From assembly GCA_046351215.1 (NCBI GenBank), contig JAXLYX010000008.1, forward strand, positions 62,001 through 126,000: DNA of 64,000 nucleotides. The letters are read 5' to 3'. The first letter of the stretch is position 1, and each line of letters begins with the position of its first letter. This DNA comes from JAXLYX01 sp046351215 (lineage in GTDB: Bacteria > Myxococcota_A > Polyangia > Polyangiales > Houyiibacteriaceae). A model generated the notes under the pieces. That model saw only the letters and a list, made by a program, of their open reading frames with translations. It was not told the DNA's origin and searched no databases. The position numbers and the translations under genes were made by a program. Shown here in pieces: positions 15,482 to 24,467 of this stretch.

Positions 15482-18259
15482 GTGAGCCGTCGTCATCCCC
15501 TGCTCTGGCTCTCCACGTGGTTGCTCCTGCAATCGCTCTCCGCCTGCACGGATTCGTCTCCCGGCACCTCGACCGGACCGACGAGCCCGGACGACGCGGG
15601 TGTGAAGCCGCCCACGATGCGCCCCGACGCGTCGTTCGTGGCGCCCGTGAACGCGGGGCCGCCCACGGTGGCGATCACCTCGCCCGACGACGGGGCGACC
15701 GTCGGGAGCACGGTGCACGTCGAAGGGACGGCGAACGACGACTCCGGCCTCGCGGCCGTCTTCGTCCGCATCGGGCCGAACACCGCCAAGCTCGCGACGA
15801 CGACGGATGGGTTCCGCACGTGGTCCTTCGACGGAGCGACGCCCCAGGGAACGTTCGCGATCGAGGCCTATGCGTTCGACGCCGACGGCCTCCGGACGCC
15901 CGATCCGGTGCGCGTCTACGTGAACCGCCCCGCGAGCGGCAGCGGCGCCGGCGCCCCGACCGTGACGATCGCGAGCCCCGCGAACGGGAGCACCCCGAGC
16001 GATCTGACGGTCCTCGTCGCCGGCTCGTCGATCGACGACGTCTCCGTCGTGCGCATGGAGGTGCTGCGGAACGGCGAGCTCCTCGACGAGCGCCCCTTCG
16101 ACACCGAGGACTTCTTCGCGACGTGGGCCCGCCTCGTCCCGCTCCTCCCGGGGCAGGACAACGTCCTCGTCTTCAAGGCGTACGACGAGCTCGGCCACGT
16201 CGGTCAGGCCTCCCTGACGCTCCACGCGCTGCCCCGCGTCGATCGCCAGGCGCCGAGCCTCGCGGTGACGACCCCGGCCGCGGACGCGAGCGTCGCCACG
16301 GCCACGCTCGGCGTCGCCGGCTCCGCGTCGGACAACCTCGGCGTGCGCGAGGTGAAGATCCGCGTGGGCCAGGTCTTCGCCGCCACCGGCGAGGTCGTCT
16401 GGGAGGATTGGGTCCCTGCGACGACCAGCGACGGCTTCGGCTCCTTCAGCGCCACGCTCCCGATCCCCTCGGGCTCGGTGACGATCGAAGTGAAGGCGAT
16501 CGACGTCAGCGGCCTCGCGACCTCCGTCGTCCGGACGATCACGAGCACCTACGTGGCCCCGTGGGGAGAAGAGCGCGCGATCCCGCTCTTCCTCCGGGCG
16601 CAGCCCAACACCACCGTGCGCCTCGACCTCGACAAGGCCGGCGTCGCGCAGGTCATCAACGCCGACATCCAGAAGCAGCTCACCATCCTCCGGCTCGATC
16701 CGTCGGCGCTCCTCACGAACGCCCTCGGCCAGATCAAGAACGCCTGCGGCACCTCCTGGCAGCTCGACAACACCGATCCCCAGCACGACTGCTCGCTGAC
16801 GGCCCTCGGTCAGACCTTCCACGGCTCGAACGGGAGCTGGCAGACGAGCGCCGAATACTCGCTCGTGCGTCTGCTCACGATGACGCCCGCCAACGTCGTC
16901 GTGGACGGCACCAGCATCGCGAAGCTGAAGAACCTCGCGGACGCGCTCCAGATCGGCGGCGGCTTCCGCGACATCCTCTCCGAGACGCTCGGGATCTCCC
17001 GCACGACGGAGATCGTGAGCACCGCGAACGTCGCGGCGGCGCTGCAGACGGATCTGCTCGAAACGCATCCCGCCATCGGGGCCGCGGGCACGATCCCGAT
17101 CACGCTGTACGACGCGATGAACGACCTCTCGCCCCTCGGCACGACCCTGGGTCCGTCGGGCTCGCATCCGGGTGTGCTCGATCCGAGCGTGCCGCCGCAC
17201 AGCGTGGTCTTCGACTCGACCTTCCTGATGACGATCATCGCCCAGTCGAACCTCCGCTGGCTCGACGGCGTGATCCTCTCGAGCGGCAAGGAGTACATCT
17301 CCGTCGTCGTCGACACGACCGGCCCGACGTACACGGACGTGCTCGAGTTCGACTTCAACGATCCGGCGCGCTTCGCGATCCAGGGCCTCGTGCCGACGCC
17401 GACCGTCGACCTGCGCATGAAGGTCCTCGAGAACGCGGCCTTCGTCCCGGCCTGCACGACCGACACGGCGACCGCCGCCCAATGCCAGGGCAACCTCCCG
17501 AGCACGCCGTTCGGCACGACGTACCTCTGGTCGAAGCCGGCGTGGCAGACCGAGCACATCGTCGGGCGCGCGGCCTACAACCAGTACCAGAGCCGTCAGT
17601 TCTCGAAGACCTACAAGCTGCTCGGCCTCTCGGCGGCCAACGTCTACGTCGGGAGGAGCCCGAACCCCCTCGGATGGGCCCAGTTCCAGACGCTCCTGAA
17701 CCTCGGTGCGCCGCCCCCGGACCAATACCTCTGGGAGCTGATCAACGAGGTGGCGCAGGTGGCGCTGCACCGCCTGCCGAGCAGCACGATCCCCGAGGGA
17801 CAGGCGAACGTCGCCTTCACGCTGAAGGGGATCCCGGTCGGTCTCACGGCCGATCAGATCCGCGCCTCGGTCCGCCCGACGATGCAGGCGCAGGCCTCGA
17901 CGCTCTCGGACATGCTCCTCGGCGACTACGCCGCGAACAACGGCGCCGTCGACTTCTACTACCGGCGCGGAGCGGACGGCGTGCCCACCGTCTACTTCGT
18001 GGCCCCGGGCGATCCGCGGCCGGTCGCGACGTACGGCTACGCGCATCCCGGCTTCTTCCAGGATCCCGGCCTCACGACGAAGGCCAGCTCCCTCGTGATC
18101 GCGGGCTCCGGGGACACGACGCACGAGAAGCTCCGGTTGTCCGCCGGCGAGACCGTCGTCTACGCGCAGAACGAAGCCGGCCAGGTGTACCGCCTCCGCT
18201 TCGTGGTCGGCGCCGACCCCACCCAGATCGTCGTCCACGTCGCTCGGAGGAATCCATGA
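15482..18259 (+). CDS. Large outer-membrane-type lipoprotein 1 with Ig-like repeats and shared core domain
   Basis: A 925-residue protein. Start GTG at 15482 has GGAGGAAC 8 bases upstream. Signal peptide with lipobox LSAC (Cys22), then a Gly/Thr/Pro/Asp linker. Three Ig/cadherin-like domains follow, each opening PTVAITSPDDGATV, PTVTIASPANGSTP or PSLAVTTPAADASV, to about residue 360. The remaining 565 residues are a core domain shared with the next two genes: LLTMTPANVVVDGTSI, ETHPAIG, TLYDAMNDLSPLGTT, YLWELINEVAQVALH, PEGQANVAFTLKGIPVGLT, YAHPGFF and DTTHEKL. The core is unrecognised. First of a four-gene operon; its stop overlaps the next ATG. Confidence 0.8.
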   Translation: MSRRHPLLWLSTWLLLQSLSACTDSSPGTSTGPTSPDDAGVKPPTMRPDASFVAPVNAGPPTVAITSPDDGATVGSTVHVEGTANDDSGLAAVFVRIGPNTAKLATTTDGFRTWSFDGATPQGTFAIEAYAFDADGLRTPDPVRVYVNRPASGSGAGAPTVTIASPANGSTPSDLTVLVAGSSIDDVSVVRMEVLRNGELLDERPFDTEDFFATWARLVPLLPGQDNVLVFKAYDELGHVGQASLTLHALPRVDRQAPSLAVTTPAADASVATATLGVAGSASDNLGVREVKIRVGQVFAATGEVVWEDWVPATTSDGFGSFSATLPIPSGSVTIEVKAIDVSGLATSVVRTITSTYVAPWGEERAIPLFLRAQPNTTVRLDLDKAGVAQVINADIQKQLTILRLDPSALLTNALGQIKNACGTSWQLDNTDPQHDCSLTALGQTFHGSNGSWQTSAEYSLVRLLTMTPANVVVDGTSIAKLKNLADALQIGGGFRDILSETLGISRTTEIVSTANVAAALQTDLLETHPAIGAAGTIPITLYDAMNDLSPLGTTLGPSGSHPGVLDPSVPPHSVVFDSTFLMTIIAQSNLRWLDGVILSSGKEYISVVVDTTGPTYTDVLEFDFNDPARFAIQGLVPTPTVDLRMKVLENAAFVPACTTDTATAAQCQGNLPSTPFGTTYLWSKPAWQTEHIVGRAAYNQYQSRQFSKTYKLLGLSAANVYVGRSPNPLGWAQFQTLLNLGAPPPDQYLWELINEVAQVALHRLPSSTIPEGQANVAFTLKGIPVGLTADQIRASVRPTMQAQASTLSDMLLGDYAANNGAVDFYYRRGADGVPTVYFVAPGDPRPVATYGYAHPGFFQDPGLTTKASSLVIAGSGDTTHEKLRLSAGETVVYAQNEAGQVYRLRFVVGADPTQIVVHVARRNP

Positions 18260-20832
18260 AGCGCCTCTCCTTCGTGCGGGTCGTCCTCGCCCTCGGCCTC
18301 GTGCACGCCGCGGGCTGCGTCCCCTCCGATCCGCCCACGCGCTACGGCGATCCCACGAACCTCGGCGTCGCGACGACGCAGAGCGGGATCACCGTGCAGG
18401 TCTTCTCGCCGACGCCCGGCGAGACGCTCCCCGAGCCGACGGCGAGCGTGGAGCTCGCCGCGTACACGAGCGATTCGGCGCCGCTCGAGGTCACCGTGAC
18501 GACGAGCGAGGGCTACGTCTTCACCGCGACCGCCTCGGGCGCGGCCGGACCGGACCAGCGCTTCCGCGTGGACGTGCCCGTGCTGCACGGCGACAACGTG
18601 CTCTCCGTGCGCGTGCGCGAGACCTCGGGCCTGCGCAATCGCCGCATGGCGTTGCTCACCCACTACGAGGGGACCACGCCGGCCCTCCGCTTCGGTCTCT
18701 ACGACGATCGGAGCGGGACCCCCTGCGGCACGAGCCTGCCGCACGACCTCACGGCGAAGACGAGCCTCTGCGTGCGCGGCAAGGTCACCACGGAGGCCGC
18801 GGCCTCGACCTTCGTCACGCTCGACGTCGACGGTGGCTCCGCGACCACCGCGCCCCTCGACGCCGAAGGTCGCTTCGAGGCCGCGCTCCCCCTCGCGAAG
18901 GACGCGACCCAGGCGATCACCGTGAGCGTCACGGACGCGGCCGGCAGGGCGAGCTCGACGAGCCGTTCGGTCGTGCAGGACTCGACGCCGCCGACGCTCG
19001 CGGCGCCGCTCTCGCTCACGAGCCCGACGCGCACCGCGGCGCTCGGGATCACGGTCTCGGGCACGGTCTCGGACGAGCACGGTCTCGCGTCGCTCACGCT
19101 CGCGAACGACGTCGGTGGGAAGGTCTCCCTCGTGCCCACCGCGAGCTTCTCCCGCGCGGTCGATCTCGTTCCCGGCTCGAACCACTTCACGCTCGCGGCG
19201 ACCGACGTCGCGGGCAACGTCGCCGAGCTCGCCTTCGAGGTGATCCGCGATCGGCTGATCCGGCTCGCCGCGCCCGGGAGCGCCGGGCAGGCGGTGCTGA
19301 ACCTCGACAAGAACGCGCTCTCGCAGCTGCTCACCGAGCAGGACCAGAAGGACACCGACGTCGTCGAGATCTCGCTGCGGACGCCCGTGCTGAAGGCGCT
19401 CTATTCGATCCGCGATCCCGAGCTCTTCGGCGTCGACACGAGCGCGTGGGGGAAGCCCGAGTGGAACCTCCACGACCTGCTCAACATGACGCCGGACACG
19501 GCGGATCTCTCCGGCAGCAGCCTCGCGAACCTGCTCGACATCGCGCCGGCCGTCGGTCTCCCGTCGCCCCGGCTCCTCGCGAACCTCCTCGCGCTCCAGC
19601 CGACGGATACCTTCGTCAGCCTCGAGACGACGGCCGACGTCGTCCTCGATCAGCTCATCGCGACGCATCCGAACATCGCCTTCGACGCCATGGGCAAGCC
19701 CGTGTTCCGCCTGACGATGTACGACGTCCTCAACGACCTCGCGCCGCTCGCCGGACGCTTCGGCCCGGCGGGCTCGCATCCGGGCTTCCTGAGCGGCGCC
19801 GTGCACTCGCAGGTCTTCGAGCCCGGCTTCCTGATGAGCATTCCCGCGAGCTCGAACCTCGTGCCGTACCAGGGCGTCGATGCCTCGCGCGGCGGCAAGG
19901 ACTACTTCTTCGTCCCGAAGGCGGACCCCCTGCTCGTCCTCGACTTCCTGTCGCCGGACTTCAGCGTGGTGGGGCTCGTCGACGAGCCGACCGTCGACAT
20001 GAAGTTCACGATGGGCGAGAGCCCGCAGTTCTTCGGCGTCTCCACGGTGAAGAGCGCCGGCGCCGATGCCCAGCATCCGGGCTTCTACCGCGGCAACTCG
20101 CCCGTGTGGGGCGCCGCTCCGTGGTCGATGGAGCGCATCGTCGCGGAGACGGCGTACCGTCAGTACCGCCCGCTCTACGCCGCGAGCTATGCGAACACGC
20201 AGCACTACGACACGGGTGCGATCACCGACGCGGCCGTGATCGCGTGGGACCACGGCTGGGTCTCGATCGCGACGAGCGGAGGCATCGGCAACCCGCCGCC
20301 GCCGACGTACGTCTGGGACGTCCTGAACGAGGTGGCGCAGCTCCGGTTGCACCAGGGAGGCGTGCCCGAGGGCGGGGTGAACCTCGCGTTCCAGCTCGAC
20401 GACCTGCCGATCGGCCTCGACGCCGCCGGCCTCGTCGACGCCCTCCGGCCGACGCTCGCGTCGCAGGCCGCGGAGCTCGCGAACCGGCTCGTCAGCCCCG
20501 ACGGGCTCGTGCGGAGCGGCGCCGATTTCTACTTCGTGCCCGCGACGAACGGAGGGCCGGGTTTCCTCTTCTTCCGTGCTCCGGCGGACGCGTCGGGTAG
20601 CTACACCTATCCGAAGCCGGGCTTCTTCACGAGCGCCTCGCTCGCGACGCGGGCGTCCACGACCGCGGCGCTCTCCGGAACGACCGACACGACCCACGAG
20701 AAGCTCGTGCCCGTGGTGGGTGCGCACGTCTTCTTCGCCGACGATGGAGGAACGGTGTTCGACCTCGAGATCGTGACCGTCGACGCCGAGGGCGTCGAAG
20801 TCCGCGTGACGCCGGTGGGGGTGTACCCATGA
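18256..20832 (+). CDS. Outer-membrane-type lipoprotein 2 with Ig-like repeats and shared core domain
   Basis: An 858-residue protein beginning MKRLSFVRVVLALGLVHAAGC, with lipid Cys21. About 330 residues of Ig/cadherin-like repeats follow (VQVFSPTPGETLPEPTASVE and ITVSVTDAAGRASSTSRSVV). The core is homologous to the first gene: AVLNLDKNALSQLL, LLNMTPDTADLSGSSLANLL, ATHPNIAFD, TMYDVLNDLAPLAGRFGP, YVWDVLNEVAQLRLH, QLDDLPIGLDAAGLV and DTTHEKL. ATGA overlaps join it to both neighbours. Its layout follows gene 1 but the sequences have diverged well. It is likely a paired subunit on the inner face of the outer membrane. Confidence 0.8.
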   Translation: MKRLSFVRVVLALGLVHAAGCVPSDPPTRYGDPTNLGVATTQSGITVQVFSPTPGETLPEPTASVELAAYTSDSAPLEVTVTTSEGYVFTATASGAAGPDQRFRVDVPVLHGDNVLSVRVRETSGLRNRRMALLTHYEGTTPALRFGLYDDRSGTPCGTSLPHDLTAKTSLCVRGKVTTEAAASTFVTLDVDGGSATTAPLDAEGRFEAALPLAKDATQAITVSVTDAAGRASSTSRSVVQDSTPPTLAAPLSLTSPTRTAALGITVSGTVSDEHGLASLTLANDVGGKVSLVPTASFSRAVDLVPGSNHFTLAATDVAGNVAELAFEVIRDRLIRLAAPGSAGQAVLNLDKNALSQLLTEQDQKDTDVVEISLRTPVLKALYSIRDPELFGVDTSAWGKPEWNLHDLLNMTPDTADLSGSSLANLLDIAPAVGLPSPRLLANLLALQPTDTFVSLETTADVVLDQLIATHPNIAFDAMGKPVFRLTMYDVLNDLAPLAGRFGPAGSHPGFLSGAVHSQVFEPGFLMSIPASSNLVPYQGVDASRGGKDYFFVPKADPLLVLDFLSPDFSVVGLVDEPTVDMKFTMGESPQFFGVSTVKSAGADAQHPGFYRGNSPVWGAAPWSMERIVAETAYRQYRPLYAASYANTQHYDTGAITDAAVIAWDHGWVSIATSGGIGNPPPPTYVWDVLNEVAQLRLHQGGVPEGGVNLAFQLDDLPIGLDAAGLVDALRPTLASQAAELANRLVSPDGLVRSGADFYFVPATNGGPGFLFFRAPADASGSYTYPKPGFFTSASLATRASTTAALSGTTDTTHEKLVPVVGAHVFFADDGGTVFDLEIVTVDAEGVEVRVTPVGVYP

Positions 20833-22604
20833 GCGCGCTCCGCTCCACCCTGCGTCGAGGCTCGACGCTCTCGGTCCTCGCGCTCGCCTGCGCGTCGCAG
20901 TCGGCCTGCGTCGCCCCGCTGCCCGAGCCCGCCGACCCGAATCCGGCGGCTCTCGAGGTCGGTCAGAGCCGCGAGGTCGAGCTCCGCTACCTCCGCTTCG
21001 ACGTCACGAACTTCACGCAGACGCTGACGCGCGACGACATCCTCGCGCTGCCGACCGACGTGCAGGATCGGCTCTGGCTCCTCGACCTCGATCTGCGCAG
21101 CGGCCCGCAGACGCCGCGTCTCCTCGACAATTCGCTCGAAGCGATCAAGCAGCTCGATCCGGCGACCCTCTCGCCGGCCGCGCGCAACATGCAGGCCCTC
21201 TTGAAGATGACGCCCGACTCGGCGCAGCTCGAGGGAACCTCGCTCGAGGAGCTGATCGGGCTCGCACCGCTCCTCGGCCTCGCCCCGCAGCGCGTCCTCG
21301 CGGACCTGCTCGGCATCGACGTCGAAGACGAGATCCTCTCGCCCGCGACGGTCTCGCAGGCCGTGCTCGATCAAGTGATCTCGACGCATCCGCACGCGCG
21401 CACGCGCCTCGGGCCACGCACGGCGGACAACCCCGAGGGCATCTACCCGGTCACCCCGGGCACGCTGCCGCTCACCCTCGCCGACGCCGCGAGCGACTTC
21501 GCCTCGCTCTCCGAGCGGTACGGACCCGTCTTCGAGGACGGCGTCTACCATCCGGGCTTCATCGCCGGGCAGACGAAGGCGCAGGTCCTCCTCCCTGACT
21601 TCTCGATGACGGTCCGCGCGAACGCGAACGCGCTCCCCTACAAGGGAGTCGACCTCACGAACGGGAGCGTCGCGAGCGTGAATTCGGTCCGCAGCCAGAT
21701 CGACCACCTCTTCGACTTCGGCGATCCCGAGTGGCTCGTGATCGAGGGCCTCGTCCCCGGCGAGCCGGTGATCGAGGAGCTGACCTTCCGCATCGTCGAG
21801 GACGATCGCTTCGTGTACGGCGGGCACTCGCCGATCCCCGCGGGCGTGGGCTCGTCGCAGGGCTGGACGCTCGCGCCGTGGACGCTCGAGCGGCTCGTCC
21901 TCGGAGGCGCGCGGAACGCGTTCGCGAGCCAGAGCGCGACCGTCAGCTACACCCAGCCCGGCCATACCGATCCGCTCTTCCTCGCCACCGTCGTGAACGG
22001 CTGGCAGAGCATCTCGGTCACGGGCGGCGTCGGTTCACCTCCGGCCTCCTCGTACCTCTGGGATCTCCTCCTCGAGGTCGCGCAGATCCGCCTTCACGAC
22101 GGCGGGATCCCCGAGGGCGACGCGGACGTGGAGTTCACGATCCGCGACGTCCCGGTCGGCACGGACACGGACGCGATCGAGCGGACGATGCGCGAGAACC
22201 TCGCCTCCGATCCCGTCTCCCTGCTCGCGATCGCGAACACGATCATCGACAGCACGAAGGGCGAGGCCGACTTCTACTACGTGCGCACCCAGGCGGGCGC
22301 CGATCCGTCGATCGCCGGCGATTGGCTCTTCTTCCTCGCCGCGGGCGACATCCCGAACGACGACGCCGGCAATCCGGTCCGTCCCTACGCGTACGCGCAT
22401 CCGGGCTTCTACGCGGACGAGAGCCTGACCGTGCGGCGCAGCGCGTTCACGAGCGTCGACGGCGACGTCGAGCACGAGAAGGTCCGGATCGTCCCCGGCG
22501 ACGTCCTCTACGTCGAAGGAACGGCGGGGGAGGTCTATCGCCTCGACGTCGGCGAGAAGCCGAGCCGCGCACGCATCGCGCTCACCGTGACGAGGATCCG
22601 ATGA
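20829..22604 (+). CDS. Outer-membrane-type lipoprotein 3, core domain only
   Basis: A 591-residue protein with a signal peptide and two possible lipid cysteines (LALAC21 or QSAC27). It lacks the Ig-like N-terminal domains of its two upstream paralogues and is almost entirely the shared core: LLKMTPDSAQLEGTSLEELI, STHPHART, LADAASDFASLSERYGPVF, YLWDLLLEVAQIRLHDGGIP, FTIRDVPVGTDTDAI, GEADFYYVRTQAG, YAYAHPGFY and VEHEKVRIVPGDVLYV. Joined to both neighbours by ATGA overlaps. The conservation of this core in three tandem copies marks it as the functional unit of the operon. Confidence 0.8.
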   Translation: MSALRSTLRRGSTLSVLALACASQSACVAPLPEPADPNPAALEVGQSREVELRYLRFDVTNFTQTLTRDDILALPTDVQDRLWLLDLDLRSGPQTPRLLDNSLEAIKQLDPATLSPAARNMQALLKMTPDSAQLEGTSLEELIGLAPLLGLAPQRVLADLLGIDVEDEILSPATVSQAVLDQVISTHPHARTRLGPRTADNPEGIYPVTPGTLPLTLADAASDFASLSERYGPVFEDGVYHPGFIAGQTKAQVLLPDFSMTVRANANALPYKGVDLTNGSVASVNSVRSQIDHLFDFGDPEWLVIEGLVPGEPVIEELTFRIVEDDRFVYGGHSPIPAGVGSSQGWTLAPWTLERLVLGGARNAFASQSATVSYTQPGHTDPLFLATVVNGWQSISVTGGVGSPPASSYLWDLLLEVAQIRLHDGGIPEGDADVEFTIRDVPVGTDTDAIERTMRENLASDPVSLLAIANTIIDSTKGEADFYYVRTQAGADPSIAGDWLFFLAAGDIPNDDAGNPVRPYAYAHPGFYADESLTVRRSAFTSVDGDVEHEKVRIVPGDVLYVEGTAGEVYRLDVGEKPSRARIALTVTRIR

Positions 22605-24088
22605 TGACGACGTCCCACTGCCGCGCGGCGTCGCGTGCCGCCCTCGCGCCCCTGCTCGCCCTCTCGACCCTCGCGCTCGTGGTCGACCCGGACGTGGCGA
22701 GCGCGCAGGGCCTCTCCACGCCGACGGTCGGCATCGGCACCTCGACGGCGGTCTCCGCCGACCCGACGGCCGTGTACTTCAACCCGGCGATGCAGGCCTT
22801 CCAGCGCGGGAGGACGCACCTCCTGCTCGGCGGCACGCTCGTCGTGGGCGACATCCGCTACCAGCGCGACTACCGCGCGGTCTACCAGCAGCCGGACTCG
22901 CTCGACTTCGAGACGCCGATCGATCCCTCGATGATCGATCCCTCGAAGCACGGCTACCAGTCGACGGTGCAGACGAATCCCGTGGCGCTCGCGCCCCAGG
23001 GCTTCGGCACCTTCCAGCTCGGCCACCACAGCGTGGTCGGCGGCTTCGGCATCTACTCGCCCTACGCCGCGATCCTCGACTTCTCTCCGAGCGGACCGCA
23101 GCGGTTCCAGCTCCAGAAGGCGACGATCATGGCGGTCTACTTCACGCCCACGATCGCCTGGCGCCCCGTCGATTGGTTCTCGATCGGCGCGGGCGTGAGC
23201 TACGTGCTCGGCTACGCCGAGCTCTCCCGCATCCAGGACTTCGCGACCCTGAACGACGTCGGCCAGGCGCTCGCGAACCCGCCGATCTCGCAGCCGAACA
23301 GCTTCGGGACCTCCGCTCCCCCGGAGGTGCGCGAGCTCGACGTGATGGCCCGGCCCTTCGTGATGCGAAACGGCTGGTCGAACTCGGCGACCTTCCACGT
23401 CGGCATGGCCTTCCAGCCCACGGAGAAGATGCGCCTCGGCCTCGTCTACCAGCACTCGGCGAAGATGCACTTCGACGGCACCTTCCAGCTGGACATGAAC
23501 GACGACTTCTTCACGCAGGACCTCGCGAGCCAGGGCCTGCAGTACAAGCCGATCGTCAGCGGCGACGCGACGCTCGGCTTCACGCTCCCCCGCATCCTCC
23601 GCTTCGCGGCCTCCTACGACCTCACACGGAAGGTCGGCGTCGCGCTCGAGGTCGACTACACCTTCTGGTCGCAGGTCGACGCCTTCGTGGTCACGGCGCG
23701 CTCGCCCGACCTCGCCCAGCCTGCGGTCGGCATCCCGGATCAGACGACGATCCGCCTCGCGCGCAACTGGCACGACACGATCGGCATCGACGGAGTCCTC
23801 CGCTTCTCGCCCGGCAGCGGCAAGACGACGCTCTGGGGGCGCTTCGGCTTCCGGCAGAGCGCGGTCCCGAATTCCACGATCGACGTCGCCTCGCCCGACG
23901 GGAACCGCTTCGTCGGCGATCTCGGCGGCTCGATCCGCCTCTCGGACGACGTGAGCCTGATCGGCGACCTCGGCATCCAGGCGATCACGAAGCGCACCGT
24001 CGTCTCGAGCAACTACGACGTCGCGAACGGCATCTACCAGCTCTTCCTCTTCACGGGCGGCCTGAACCTCCGCGTGGACCTCGACTGA
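22601..24088 (+). CDS. OmpP1/FadL/TodX-family outer-membrane protein
   Basis: A 495-residue protein with a signal peptide (cut after VASAQ). Mature start GLSTPTVGIGTSTAVSADPTAVYFNPAM shows the FadL-type N-terminus that plugs the barrel. The rest alternates beta strands: GFGIYSPYAAILDFSP, YVLGYAELSRIQD, GMAFQPTEKMRLGLVYQHS and the final LFTGGLNLRVDLD. Family knowledge: FadL channels bring hydrophobic compounds across the outer membrane. Last gene of a four-gene unit, coupled by ATGA to lipoprotein 3. The three lipoproteins may gate or hold substrate for this channel (inference). Confidence 0.88.
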   Translation: MMTTSHCRAASRAALAPLLALSTLALVVDPDVASAQGLSTPTVGIGTSTAVSADPTAVYFNPAMQAFQRGRTHLLLGGTLVVGDIRYQRDYRAVYQQPDSLDFETPIDPSMIDPSKHGYQSTVQTNPVALAPQGFGTFQLGHHSVVGGFGIYSPYAAILDFSPSGPQRFQLQKATIMAVYFTPTIAWRPVDWFSIGAGVSYVLGYAELSRIQDFATLNDVGQALANPPISQPNSFGTSAPPEVRELDVMARPFVMRNGWSNSATFHVGMAFQPTEKMRLGLVYQHSAKMHFDGTFQLDMNDDFFTQDLASQGLQYKPIVSGDATLGFTLPRILRFAASYDLTRKVGVALEVDYTFWSQVDAFVVTARSPDLAQPAVGIPDQTTIRLARNWHDTIGIDGVLRFSPGSGKTTLWGRFGFRQSAVPNSTIDVASPDGNRFVGDLGGSIRLSDDVSLIGDLGIQAITKRTVVSSNYDVANGIYQLFLFTGGLNLRVDLD

Positions 24089-24096
24089 GCGAGTCG

Positions 24097-24125
24097 GATC
24101 GAGAGCGCCTCAATCGCTCTCGATC
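24097..24125. terminator. Bidirectional intrinsic hairpin terminator
   Basis: Arms GATCGAGAGCG (24097-24107) and CGCTCTCGATC (24115-24125) pair perfectly over 11 bp, with a 7-base loop. It sits directly after the FadL stop and overlaps the stop codon of the convergent small Cys-rich gene. It probably ends the lipoprotein/FadL transcript. No long U-run. Confidence 0.75.
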
Positions 24126-24388
24126 TGCCGCTGTTCGGTGCCGGCCGCGTCGTAGCAGCGCGTCGAGCCGCTGCGGCGGCACTCGCCGGAGTAGCCGGAG
24201 ACCGAGCAGGAGCTGCCAGTGACCTCCTCGCAGACCTCGCTCGCCCGGCGCCGGGCAGCGTTGTCGTTGCCGGGCACACAGACCCGCACGTCGGAGTCGC
24301 GGAAGCCGAAGCACTTCGCCTGGGCGACGGGTGGGGCCGCAGCGAGAACCGAGCCGAGAACGAGGGCGAGACCGACGAGCTTCTTCAT
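24110..24388 (-). CDS. Small secreted six-cysteine protein
   Basis: A 92-residue protein: signal peptide MKKLVGLALVLGSVLAAAPP cut after VAQA, then a 67-residue mature domain with six cysteines (KCFGF, VRVCVPG, EVCEEV, SSCSVSG, GECRRS, TRCYDA), enough for three disulfides. No family recognised. Small Cys-rich exported proteins often act as toxins, inhibitors or adhesion factors, but nothing here decides that. Convergent with the FadL gene; the terminator hairpin overlaps its stop. Confidence 0.7.
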   Translation of the reverse strand: MKKLVGLALVLGSVLAAAPPVAQAKCFGFRDSDVRVCVPGNDNAARRRASEVCEEVTGSSCSVSGYSGECRRSGSTRCYDAAGTEQRQIESD

Positions 24389-24467
24389 GCGCGACCTCCG
24401 TGACCGTGCCCGCCGATGGGGCGAGGTCCCCGAATCTACGGTTTCGCCCGTGGGTTCTTCCCCGGCG

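Noticed and set aside
15316..18255. Long plus-strand frame overlapping the first lipoprotein gene in another phase
   Set aside because: Arg/Pro-rich with no domain before 18256, where the real second lipoprotein begins. The first gene has a good signal and ribosome site.
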